Shown here piece after piece: positions 12,939-24,100 of a stretch of DNA of 64,000 nucleotides (within the stretch, counting starts at the first letter, position 1; each line of letters begins with the position of its first letter). Origin of the DNA: Rhizophagus clarus (lineage: Eukaryota; Glomeromycota; Glomeromycetes; Glomerales; Glomeraceae); NCBI GenBank assembly GCA_015698045.1, contig BLAL01000229.1, positions 2,199,758-2,263,757 on the forward strand, read 5' to 3'. A program made the position numbers and the translations under genes. The notes under the pieces are model-generated. The model was not told the origin of the DNA. It did no database searches and saw nothing but the letters and a program-made list of their open reading frames with translations.

Positions 12939-15900
12939 ATGAATAGTTCAAGTGATAATATTAATCAATTAGAAAGAGTCTTTTATTCGTACAAAAAAGC
13001 AGCAGAGAATGGTAACAAAGATGCAATGAAAAATTTAGCTGCATGCTATAAAAATGGTGAAGGAACAGAAAAAAATGTAGAAAAAGCATTTTATTGGTAT
13101 CAAAAAGCAGCAGAAGTTGGTAACAAAGATGCAATGAACAGTTTAGCTGCATGTTATTACAATGGTGAAGGAACAGAAAAGAATCTAGAAAAAGCATTTT
13201 ATTGGTTCCAAAAAGCAGCAGAAAATGGTGATGACCATGCAATGAATAATTTGGCCGCATGTTATTACAATGGTGAAGGAATAGAAAGAAATATAGAAAA
13301 AACCCTTTATTGGTCCCAAAAAGCAGCAGAAAATGGTAATGACCATGCAATGAATAATTTAGCTGCATGTTATTACAATGGTGAAGGAACAGAAAAGAAT
13401 CTAGAAAAAGCATTTTATTGGTACCATAAAGCAGCAGAAAATGGTAATAAAGATGCTATGAGTAGCTTAGCTGCTCGCTATTACAATGGTGAAGGAACAG
13501 AAGAAAATATAGAAGAAGCCCTTTATTGGTACCAAAAAGCAGCAGAAAATGGTAGTGAAAATGCAATGTATAATTTAGCTGAAATCTATTACGAAGGTGA
13601 AGGAATAGAAAAGGATCTAGAAAAGGCCTTCTATTGGTTTCAAAAAGCAGCAGAAAATGGTAATAAAAATGCTATGAGTAGCTTAGCTGCTTGCTATTAC
13701 AATGGTGAAGGAACAGAAGAAAATATAGAAAAAGCCCTTTATTGGTCCCAAAAAGCGGCAGAAAATGGTAATAAACATGCAATGAATAATTTAGCTGGAA
13801 TATATTACAATGGTAAAGGAACGGAAAAAAACTTAGAAAAAGCCCTTTATTGGGGTCAAAAAGCAGCAGAAAATGGTAATGTACATGCGATGAATAATTT
13901 AGCTGGAATCTATTATTATGGTAATGAAGCAGAAAGGAATTTAGAAAAAGCATTTTATTGGTATCAAAAAGCAGCAAAAAATGGTAATAAACATGCAATG
14001 AATAATTTAGCTGGAATCTATTACAATGGTGAAGGAACAGAAAAAAATATTGAAGAAGCCCTTTATTGGTTCCAAAAAGCAGCAAAAAATGGTAATAAAC
14101 ACGCAATGAATAATTTAGCTGGAATCTATTACAATGGTAAAGAAATAGAAAAAAATATTGAAGAAGCCCTTTATTGGTTCCAAAAAGCAGCAGAAAATGG
14201 TAATAAACACGCAATGAATAATTTAGCTGGAATCTATTACAATGGTAAAGAAATAGAAAACAATTTAGAAAAAGCATTTTATTGGCGTCAAAAAGCAGCA
14301 GAAAATGGTAATAAAGATGCAATATACAGTTTAGCTGAATGTTATTATAATGGTGAAGGAGTAGAAAAAAATACAGAAAAAGCACTTTATTGGTATGAAA
14401 AAGCAGCAGAAAATGGTAATAAATATGCTATGGATAGCTTAGCTGCTTGCTATTATAATGGTGAAGGAACAGAAAAAAATCTAGAAAAGGCCTTTTATTG
14501 GATTTATAAGGCAGCAGAAAATGGTGATAAAAATGCTATAAGTAACTTAGCTGCATGTTATCACAATGGTGAAGGAACAGAAAAAAATCTAGAAAAATCC
14601 TTTTATTGGTGTCAAAAAGCAGCGGAAAATGGTAATAAAAATGCAATGAATAATTTAGCTATATGTTATTTTGATGGAGATGGAACAGAAAAAAATTTAG
14701 TAAAAGCTTTTTATTGGTTTCAAAAAGCAGCAGAAAATGGTAATAAAGATGCAATGAATGGTTTGGCTAAATTTTATTATAACGGTGAAATAGAAAAGAA
14801 TTTAGAAAAAGCACTTTATTGGTATCAAAAAGCAGCAGAAAATGGTAATGTAGACGCAATGATTAATTTAACTATGATTTATTACAGTGGTAAAGAAATA
14901 GAAAAGAATTCAGAAAAAGTCTTTTATTGGTTTCAAAAAGCAGCAGAAAATGGTAACAATACTGCAATGAATAATTTAGCTATATGCTATAAAATTGGTG
15001 AAGGAACAGAAAAAAATCTAGCAAAAGCACTTTATTGGTTTCAAAAAGCAGCAGAAAATGGTAATGAAGATGCAATGAATTATTTAGCTAGAATATATTA
15101 TAATGGTGAAGAAACAGAAAAAAATTTAGAAAAAGCATTTTATTGGTTTCAAAAAGCAGCACATAGTAATAAAATTGCACAATTTAATTTAGCTAAATTT
15201 TATTACTATGGTGAAGAAACAGAAAAGAATTTAGAAAAAGCATTTTATTTGTTTCAAAAAGCAGCAGAAAGTGGTAATAATGATGCAATGGATTATTTAA
15301 CAGTATGTTATTACCATGGTAAAGGAACAGAAAAAAATCTAGAAAAAGCTTTTTTTTGGTGTTATAAAGCAGCAAAAAATGGTAATAACCATGCAATGAA
15401 TAATTTAGCTGTACTTTATTATAAAGGTGAAGGAACAGAAAAAGATCTGGAAAAAGCTTTTTATTGGCATCAAAAGTCAAAAGAAAATAATAAAGTTTTT
15501 GAAAGTTCTTTTAGCAGTAAATTATGTGAAGGATGTAAGCAACTGTTTACTAGTTACCTTTGGTGTCAACAATGTAATGCAAACCAATTTAGACAGGATT
15601 TTTCAAATTGGAAAAGTGGAAACGAATTTATTGATGAATTTATTCAAGAAGCACAACTAAATGCTAAAAATAGTTATGAAGTTTTGGAATGGATACCTTA
15701 TGATAAACTGGAAAATATTGATTATTATAATAAAGGTGGATTTAGTGAAATTTATAAGGCCATTTGGTCAGACGGACCTATTGATAGTTGGAATTTTGAT
15801 AATCAGCAATGGAATAGACGATCAGATTATGAAGTTATTCTTAAAAGTCTTAATGATCCATTAAGATTTTATAAATTTTTAGATGAGGTATAATATATTT

Positions 15901-18900
15901 TATTTTATTTTATTTTATTTTATTCTATTATTAAACTAATAATATATACTTATTGTATAGTATTTAGGCAATAACGTGCTGTTTTCGATTGAGGCCATTT
16001 GATAGGCTCAGATTGTGCCACGTAAGTGGCACAATCTGGCCATCAAATTGCTGAAATCGAAAATAGCAGAGTATTGCCTAAAGACCTATACAATAAGTGT
16101 TTTATTATATAGACTCTCACGATCACACTATAAAATCAGAAAGTTTATTTATAGTCTATTTGTTTAAATAATTTTACTTTTTTTTTTTAACTTTACAATA
16201 CTCTTTTTTTTTACTTTACAATACTCTTTTTTTTTTTACTTTACAATACTCTTTTTTTTTTCAAGCTTCAACATGAAAGTTCCGCGAAAAAATAAGGTTA
16301 TTATTGTCATACTGTATAATTGTATATTATTAATTATCATTAAATGTTATGATTTTGTATTTTATTAGATATCTTCTTCAGTTGTTTATACTAAACCTAC
16401 GAAAGAACAAAAAGAATATTATAAACAAAAGTCTGTTGTTGAAAATACCCATTTATCAACGAATAACTGGCTTAAAAAATTTGAAAAATATCGTAAAACA
16501 ATTGGACTGGCTGGTAATTGCGAGAATATCACCAACTTAAAAGACTTGGAAGAACAAATATCTGATTATGTTACAGTAATGAAACAACAAAATGGAGAAG
16601 AGTATTCAACATCATCTATTATTAATGCAATGCATGCATTAAATCGACATCTAAATATGTATTCTCCATTACGACCAGTTGATTTACTTGATCAAAAGCA
16701 ATTTCCTGATTTACATTTGATACTTGATGGTAAATTGAAAGAATTAGCTGAACTTGGTAAAGGTGTAAAAAATGGATCTTCACCTCTTACTATTGAAGAA
16801 TGTCAACAGATATTACAATCTCCTATACTTACTCAAGAAACTCCATCAGGACTTTTAAAAAGAATCTTTTTTTATAATGCACTTTTTCTTGGTCTTCGTG
16901 GTGGGGAACACTATAAATTAAAATTTAATCATTTTCAAAAACGATATGATGGGGGTTATGATGTAAATATTACACGATCAAAGACAAAACAAGGAGGTAT
17001 TGAAGACCCAAATAATGGTTCTGGTGATAAATTACGAATTCCAGGTCATCCAAGTATTATTGCAGATTATGATTTATTTTTTACCAAACGTCCTATTAAT
17101 GCCAAAGAAAATTTTTATTTACAAGAAATAACAGATGAAGATGGTAAGACTATATATATAGTAATTAATCAATAATAATATTATTATTAATTTAATTGTT
17201 TTATCTTTTAGTATATATTTATCAGGGTAAATGGTATTTGAAAAATCAAATAGGAAAACTTCGATTACAAGGATTCCTTCATAATCTTGCTGTTGAATGT
17301 GGAATTTCTGCTGAAGGAAGAAAAATTACTAATCATTCTGGGCGTAAATCCTTAGTCTCTTTATTAAAAGAGTTGAATTTTACAGATATTGAAGTTATGT
17401 CTGTATCCCGACATAAATCTATAAGTGGATTGAAATCATACGAGCGATCAAGTGAAAAACTTCAAAATGTTTCATTAAATGGATTAGTTGAAGCCATTTT
17501 TATGCCTGGTACTATTAGTAATTTTTATTATACTAAAGTAATAGATTAATTTATTTTTATATACAGATCAAAACACTTTAACGTCATGTAGTACTACTTC
17601 AATGATCATTAATGAGCAAAACAATGATAATCAGAATATTGACATAACACCTGATACAATTTCAACACCTGGATTTCGTTCTGCACTGCAAGTTGCTAAA
17701 GGTACTATATTATTTAATAGAACTATATTTTAAACATTTGAAATTCTTATTTATATTTGAATTATTGGCAGAAAATATTTCTCTGCAACAAGTTAGCGTT
17801 AACAATGATAAAAAAATGAAAGAACCACTTCAAGAAGACGAAAATGATAAAAATATTTCTAATTCAAACGTTGATATTGAAAGTTTTCAAGATTTATTAA
17901 AACAACCTAATGCCAAAATTACATTTCATAATTGTTCATTTAATTTTAATAATATGAAAAACTAATAAAGTTAATGTATTCATGATTTATATGTAACAAG
18001 ACAATGTTCATTTATTATATATATCTCTAATAAAGCTATTCAATAAATGTAAAAAAATATATAGTGTGATCCTATAAGGATATATAATAATTTTAATTAT
18101 TTGTATAGTGTAAGTATCATTACAATTGTCAGAAAAAATCATTTTCAAAATTTATTCAATTTTTTGGAATTACTCAAGTACCAAATAATTTAAATTACAT
18201 AATTGTAATGAGTTATGCAAAAAAAGGAAGCTTAAGACGATGTTTACCTAGCATAGTTAAGCTTGAATGGCAATACAAGTTACAATTATTAAAAAATATT
18301 ATTTTAGGACTTAAGATAATGCATGAATCAAATCTCGTTCATCGTGATCTTCATGATGGAAATATTTTGATATCAGATAATTATGAGACATACATTATTG
18401 ATTTAGGACTTTGTAGACTTGTTGAAGATTTATCACAAGATAAAACCAACAAAAATTATGGAGTTTTACCTTTTATGGCGCCTGAGGTATTAAGGAATAA
18501 GTCTTATATTCCAGCAAGTGATATTTATAGTTTCTCCATGATAATGTGGGAATTTACATCAGGTATTCCTCCGTTTCATAATGAAATACATGATCATCAA
18601 CTTGCGTTGAGTATTTGTAAAGGGAAACGTCCTGAAATTATAAAAAATACCCCAAAATGTTATATAGATTTAATGGAAAAATGCTGGAATTCAGATCCTT
18701 CTAAAAGACCAACTGTAGAAATGGTTGAACATATTATATCTCAATGGCTTAGATGTATTAATGAATTTTACTATGATGAAAATTCATTTACTGCTAATAC
18801 AATTCAGTTTAAAAATGATATAGATGAATTTGCAAAAGCCAATAAAGCTTTATCACAAGAACAAACTGATACCCCTCCTAGACAATTTTATCTAGAAGCA

Positions 18901-19170
18901 TATAATGCAAATCGCCAAATGGCTGAAAATTTAGCTAATTCTGAAATTTCAGATTGCAAAATTAATAGTATCGAGTCGAAGAATCTGCAATCTTCTCTTG
19001 CGATAAGTTTGAACGAAGAATTTGCAAAAGCTGACAAATCTTTATCACAAGAACAAACTGATAACCCTCCTATACAATTTCATTCAGATAATAAAATTTT
19101 ATATCAAAGTTCTGAAAGCTTAGGTTGTAAAATTGAGTCATCTACTTTTACAAGTTTGAACGATGAATAA
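12939..19170 (+). CDS. Sel1-repeat protein kinase, intron carrying a Crypton-like element
   Basis: Exons 12939-15887 and 18109-19170, phase 0, 1336 residues; the first ATG of the open frame is used, and an upstream exon cannot be excluded. Residues about 10-850 are 23 tandem Sel1-like repeats of about 36 residues (consensus 'AMNNLAACYYNGEGTEKNLE'), expected to form a helical protein-interaction solenoid. After a short Cys-rich linker ('CEGCKQLF ... WCQQCN') comes a protein kinase domain: glycine loop 'GGFSEIY' (about 933), ATP-site lysine in 'VILK' (969), catalytic 'HRDLHDGN' (Asp 1063), 'DLG' in place of DFG (Asp 1081) and 'MAPE' (1107-1109). All catalytic residues seem present. The tail contains two 'FAKA(N/D)K(A/S)LSQEQTD' copies. 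The 2221-bp intron contains a whole mobile gene; the paralogous pseudogene at 28.0-29.3 kb has a 51-bp intron at the same site. Likely a Ser/Thr or TKL-type signalling kinase; substrate unknown. Confidence 0.88.
15949..16097. mobile_element. Near-palindromic hairpin element in the kinase intron
   Basis: The left half reads CTTATTGTATAG, GGCAATA, TTTTCGATT, then CAGATTGTGCCAC; the right half returns as GTGGCACAATCTG, AATCGAAAA, TATTGCC, CTATACAATAAG. The whole 149 bp can fold into one long hairpin with a tiny loop at GTGCCACGTAAGTGGCAC. No coding. It looks like a foldback MITE placed between the intron start and the Crypton-like element. Confidence 0.75.
16187..16262 (+). repeat. Short tandem repeat of an ACTTTACAATACTC unit
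   Basis: Three to four units of about 24 bp, each ACTTTACAATACTC followed by a T run, lie just upstream of the recombinase start codon. Likely replication slippage; a promoter role is possible but unsupported. Confidence 0.8.
16273..17965 (+). CDS. Crypton-type tyrosine recombinase, 5 exons
   Basis: Exons 16273-16296, 16369-17143, 17212-17508, 17567-17701 and 17772-17965; 474 residues. The first exon (8 residues, donor GTTATT) is the least certain. The central region matches tyrosine-recombinase architecture with the expected catalytic set: Arg185 in 'LGLRGGEHYKL', His308 and Arg311 in 'NHSGRKS', His334 in 'SRHKS', Tyr343 in 'LKSYERS'. The N-terminal part ('NNWLKKFEKYRK') resembles a core DNA-binding domain of this class. 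This is the family related to DUF3504/Crypton proteins. It would catalyse insertion and excision through a covalent tyrosine-DNA intermediate. The C-terminal exons are polar with no clear domain. No stops or frameshifts occur, so the gene may be active. AATAAA follows directly after the stop (about 17966). Confidence 0.82.
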
Positions 19171-21157
19171 TGAAGATTTATAAGAAATTCATGAGACATA
19201 TAATAATTATAAAATAATTTAATGTAAGTTAATTTTTATTATCCAAGACAGTGAAAAAAAACATTTTATTAAAATAAAGTTAGGAATTTACATTTATTCA
19301 ATTACTAACGATCTAACATTTATTTATTTATTTTTAGTATTTTTATCACGTATTATAATAAATAATAAATATCAATTTTACGTCCCTTTGAAATCAGGAA
19401 AATAATGTATTCATATTATATTTTGGATAAAGTTATAAGCGTTTTTTTGTATAAACAGCACAAACTTGTATATTTTTAGTTAGATATATGATATTCTTTA
19501 TAGTTACATATTATAAAGAGTTTTAAAAGTAAAAAAGCTAAAATTTTCGTTTTAATAAAATTAAAAAATATCATATCATGAAATTTTTATAATGTTTACA
19601 GTATTGTAAATATAATATTTATTTATTTCCATTGTCTTTTATCTATAAAGATATTTGAGTTTTTTGACCATTTGAATTTTTTCGCGAATGTTAGGCCCGG
19701 ACTGTCCGGTCGGTCAGAAGTTTCGGTTGGATTTTGTTTATTTTTGTTGGCCTGATCTTTTTTGTACAACACGAACTAAACTCAAACTTTTGATTCTACT
19801 TTTTTTTAGAGGTATTAAGTTCAAAACTAAATAATTGAAACGCGTCTATATAACATATCCAAGAATAGAGAAAACTACTCACTGATATTCAAACGAGATC
19901 ACGTGATTTATATTCATGCTCATCCGCACGTCATTTTCTCTGAAGTTACAGTTATCTCGTGACAGAAGAGCTAGTGCTTCGGTCCCGTATTTTTTTTCGA
20001 CATTTATTTAAAAAAAATTAAAACAAATGTAACAAAGTTAGACAAATATGAGTTTCATTCTCTCACGTGAACATATACTTCACTGAACCGTCAGTATTAC
20101 TGATTCAGTATTCTTAGCGTGAGGATTATCGTACATTTGCCAAAGTACTATTTTACATTAGAGATAATCAAATAGGCAATTTTTATATAACATTGATTTA
20201 TATAACATATTATTAAGTAAATATTTTTAATAAAAGGTATATCCGATAACTTTTTATCTAATCATTATAGAAAAATACATTGGATCCATCTTTCAATCAG
20301 ATACTTGTGATTTTTTTAAAAAACAAATGGGTATGATATAACTTTACATCGGATACGTCTCTGGGACAAATGATATGTGTTCATATTTTACAATAATTGG
20401 TTAGAAAATTACATTAATATTAAAATTAAGTGCTGTAAGCTTCTTAAAAGTTTATTTAGTTAATCTTTTTTAGAATTAGTTTAATAAATGTATTTATATA
20501 TTAATATCTATATAAATAATATTAAAAGTTTTAATCTTTCTAACTAAGAGAGTTAATGAAATTTCATTTCTCGTTTTCATAATTAATTCGCGTAATACAC
20601 TACCCTACAATAGCAATGGATTAACATTTTAAAGTTCCAGAAAATTTTCTTTATTTTTCACTATATGAAATAACTAAATTTTATTAAGAACTAGCCGTTG
20701 ACCCGTTGCAGCCGGCAGAATATGCATCTTTAAAATGTACGTAGTCTAACACGTGTATAATTCAGTAATAGTTGCACATGTTATTTTAAATTTCATGAAA
20801 TGCAATATACTTACTCTATAATTAACTCTAAATTATTATATTTGTGTAACTGTAACCTATTGCTGATTATCACAAGTATAACCTTATTGATAAATCTAAA
20901 AAAATCGAGAACCGAGTACTGTACGACGTTAGCAATCTTAGAATTCGGTTTAAAAGATTATGCAAATCGGCGTTCTGATTTTCATGAGTGTAAATTAATT
21001 TTATTTTTTTTATTGAAAAATCTATATCAGATATAAAAAAAAAAAAAAAAAAAAATAATCCCCCCCCTTTTTTAATTATGTAAATGCATTTTATTAGTTA
21101 TATTTGTGAGAGAACAAAATTTTCCCTTTTTTTAAAAAATAAGAATATATATAAAAA
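19171..21157. other. AT-rich spacer between kinase and TRP copy 3
   Basis: No gene was seen. A GC-richer patch at about 19690-19730 (GGCCCGGACTGTCCGG) has no matching partner that I could find. An A(20)/C(8)/T run lies at 21037-21073, just upstream of TRP copy 3. Open frames here show no family resemblance. Confidence 0.5.
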
Positions 21158-24100
21158 ATGTCTTTAGCTGAGCCAACTAATAGTAATGTAAATCCTCAGG
21201 AAAGGGTATCATTTGATAAAGATTTATTCAGAAATATAAGGAGGAGTTTGATTTTTCTTAATCCTAAAGATGATGCTAGTGATAAATTATCAAGTACCGA
21301 AAATGAACCTACTTTAAAAAAGGAACGTTATCAAATCGCAATTTGTCAAGATGGTAAATTTGCTGTAACTTTTGATACAGGTAAAAAATTCATTTAATAA
21401 TTTATGTAATGTTTATTATGCTTTTAATTATGAAACTAAAGAAAAATAAGCCTTTCTTTTTACTTTTTCTTTTAAAAAAAAAAAAAAAAATAGCAAACCT
21501 TCGGATTAGAGTATTAGAAAATACAGATCATCGTCAATTCAGATTAACCAAGAAAAAAGTTGATATTCCTACTCATAATGATGAAGTAGTCAGTAAATCA
21601 TCCCATTCTATCGATCAGAATGATGAAGAAATTAATAAAACAATTGCTTATTTCAAAATAGGAGAAAATTTAGATATCGTCAAGTTCTATCAACGTACCA
21701 TTCAAGAAACTGGTATTGACGTTGATGATGATAAGGACGACAGATATAGATGGGGTTTAGATATATCAAATGTACAAAATTATCAAAACAAATATTCTAT
21801 CTTTGTTGCAGTATCTCGCATAGATGTTAGTGAGGATATGAAAGGGAAAATGAATGCTGATACAGAATCTAATTATAAGAACACAATTAAAAAAAAATAT
21901 GAAACTCCAATTACGGATGTTAGACTTGATTTTATAGGATATAAATCCAGTGAACCTAAAAAAGGAACAGCAGTTTACCGTCTTGAACTAATAAAGAATA
22001 ATAATAAAAATTTTAATCTTAAAATATGTCCCGTAATTTATTGTTATTCTGATAGCGTTTCAGGAATATGTAAATTTATACAAAATACAGACTGTGTCGA
22101 TCAAAATGGTTATACTTTAAAAAGATTCGTAGTATTGAACTTTAGCGGAATATATAATTTTGAGTATAATTTTGTTCACAGAAGTTTTGATTTGAGTACG
22201 AAATTTGATTATCCAAAGAGCATTAACAATGAATTAAAACATTGGCATAAAGGAAATTTGGAAGACTGTATGGATAAGCTTCTTACGTGTCTTTATGATA
22301 AATATTTCTTGGTCGAACAATATAAGAATGATGTACAGATGCTTGAAGGTAAAATATCATATTTAATATTATTTATCTCGTTATAACAAATATACTTTTG
22401 AATTCATATTAACAAATAATTTTAGTTTATGATCTATCAGAAATGAGCTTAAAAATTACTCCAAAAAGAGTCGAAAAAAAAGATAAACATGTTAGAAAAT
22501 TTAATAATAGTACTTTTTCAGTTAGTAAATTACAAATTTGTTTTACTCGAGGACTTAGAACTGTTAGGTAAGTTTATTCGATTTGGTTGTCTTTTATTTA
22601 ATTATTTGTTTATTTATTTTTCTTCTTTCGTTCGAATTAAATTATCTATTAGGTTATACCTTATGGAGAATGGTCTAGAGGTCGTGTCAAAAAAATTTGA
22701 TGAAATAGAAAAAATTTATTCAATAGAATTCATTGATAGTGATGAAAAATTACTTATAATAGGTGAAAAAAAGAATCAGGTGAAGCTTGTGATCTGGGAT
22801 ATGTATAATACTGTAGAGGCTAAAACGATAATATTAGAAAATTTTCCTATCGTGGATCTTAGCAATCGTTTGGCTAGAACTTCGGGAAATATTTTACAAG
22901 TTGATGAAATAGGAAGGGTTACATCGGTTCTTAAAAAAATCGAAAATAAATTAAACCAAAATATACCAAAAAGTACAGATGAAAAATTTAAAAAATATAC
23001 AAATAAAAAAGTAGGTGAAAAAACGGATGATAGAATCGATGAGAATCATATAATACATTTTGATAAAGAATTTAAACCGATAGTTATTGACAAAGAACCT
23101 TGGGTGATAGATGATTATGAAAGAAATTCTTATTGTCTTTATCAAAATAAAGAAGGAACAAGAATACGAACTTTACAGCTTATAGTTGGCAGATCCACGG
23201 TTCAAATTTGGCAACAAATCCGAGATGATAGTAAACCTAAATTTGAACTTCCTAATAATGGAGGGCCATTTCTTGAATATATATGGGCGAATGGTATTCC
23301 AATAAATCAAGAAAGGGAAACAACAAGATTAAGAATTGAAGAATTTAAATATAAACCAAATGATGGATCAAGTCATATATTGGATGATTTTTACTTAAAA
23401 GTTTATTGGTATAAAAGAGCTTCAGATGTGAATGATGAAGGGAAAACAACAGAAGAAATTATAAAAATGGAGGATGAAATAATAGAGGAAATGGAACGTA
23501 ACAGAAAAGCGGGAAAGGAAATGGAAAAGGATGGAATTATGGAAATGAAGGAAAAAGTAATTCAACGGAAAGATATTATTGAAAAAGTTAGTGCGGTAAG
23601 ACGTGCCTGTGTAGCATTGGAACATCTTAATAAGCGCAGAAGTTTTCTTGTGACTAATTATATTAAAATACATCAAGTAGGTTGATTATAATTTTATTTA
23701 AATCTTTTTTTTTTTTTTGGAAAATAACAAATAATTAAATTTTTTTTTTTTATTGTAAGTATGAAGAAATGAAAGTATATATTAATCATATAGTCTGGAG
23801 GTTTGCTAAATGTAAGCCTGAAGAATTTAAATTATTAGATGTTCGACATAACATCATGAAAAAGTTAATTCTTGGCGATTGCAATAATTTAATAAAACAT
23901 ATATTATTTGGGAGCAAATCTGATAAAGACAATGGAAAGAAAGAATCCGTAATCAGACATATACCAAAGAGTGTGTCGTGGCCGGGAAAAAATTTTATAA
24001 AAAATGATGACCTCTGGATTGATAACAATGGTCTAGTATTAGAAGATCATGAAAGGCCAGAAAATGATATGGAATTAGCAATTTATCGATATAAAGGTAA

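Larger units (their letters stand above)
16121..18071 (+). mobile_element. Crypton-like element bounded by a 12-bp inverted repeat
   Basis: A tyrosine-recombinase gene (16273-17965) is enclosed by GATCACACTATA at 16121-16132 and its exact complement TATAGTGTGATC at 18060-18071. The short AT-rich motif makes a chance match possible, but the positions just outside the gene at both ends are suggestive. No target duplication was seen, as expected for Cryptons, although classical Cryptons lack terminal inverted repeats. The element lies wholly in the host kinase intron, in the host's orientation, and ends 37 bp before the host acceptor. Confidence 0.6.

Noticed and set aside
12961-15480. Long minus-strand open frames (150, 237 and 95 codons) opposite the Sel1 repeats
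   Set aside because: They follow the repeat register and merely mirror the repetitive + strand; no family resemblance.
19690-19830. Possible transposon end around GGCCCGGACTGTCCGG
   Set aside because: No matching inverted or direct partner was found nearby.
20800-21036. 78-codon open frame upstream of TRP copy 3
   Set aside because: No resemblance to any family and no supporting signals; likely chance.
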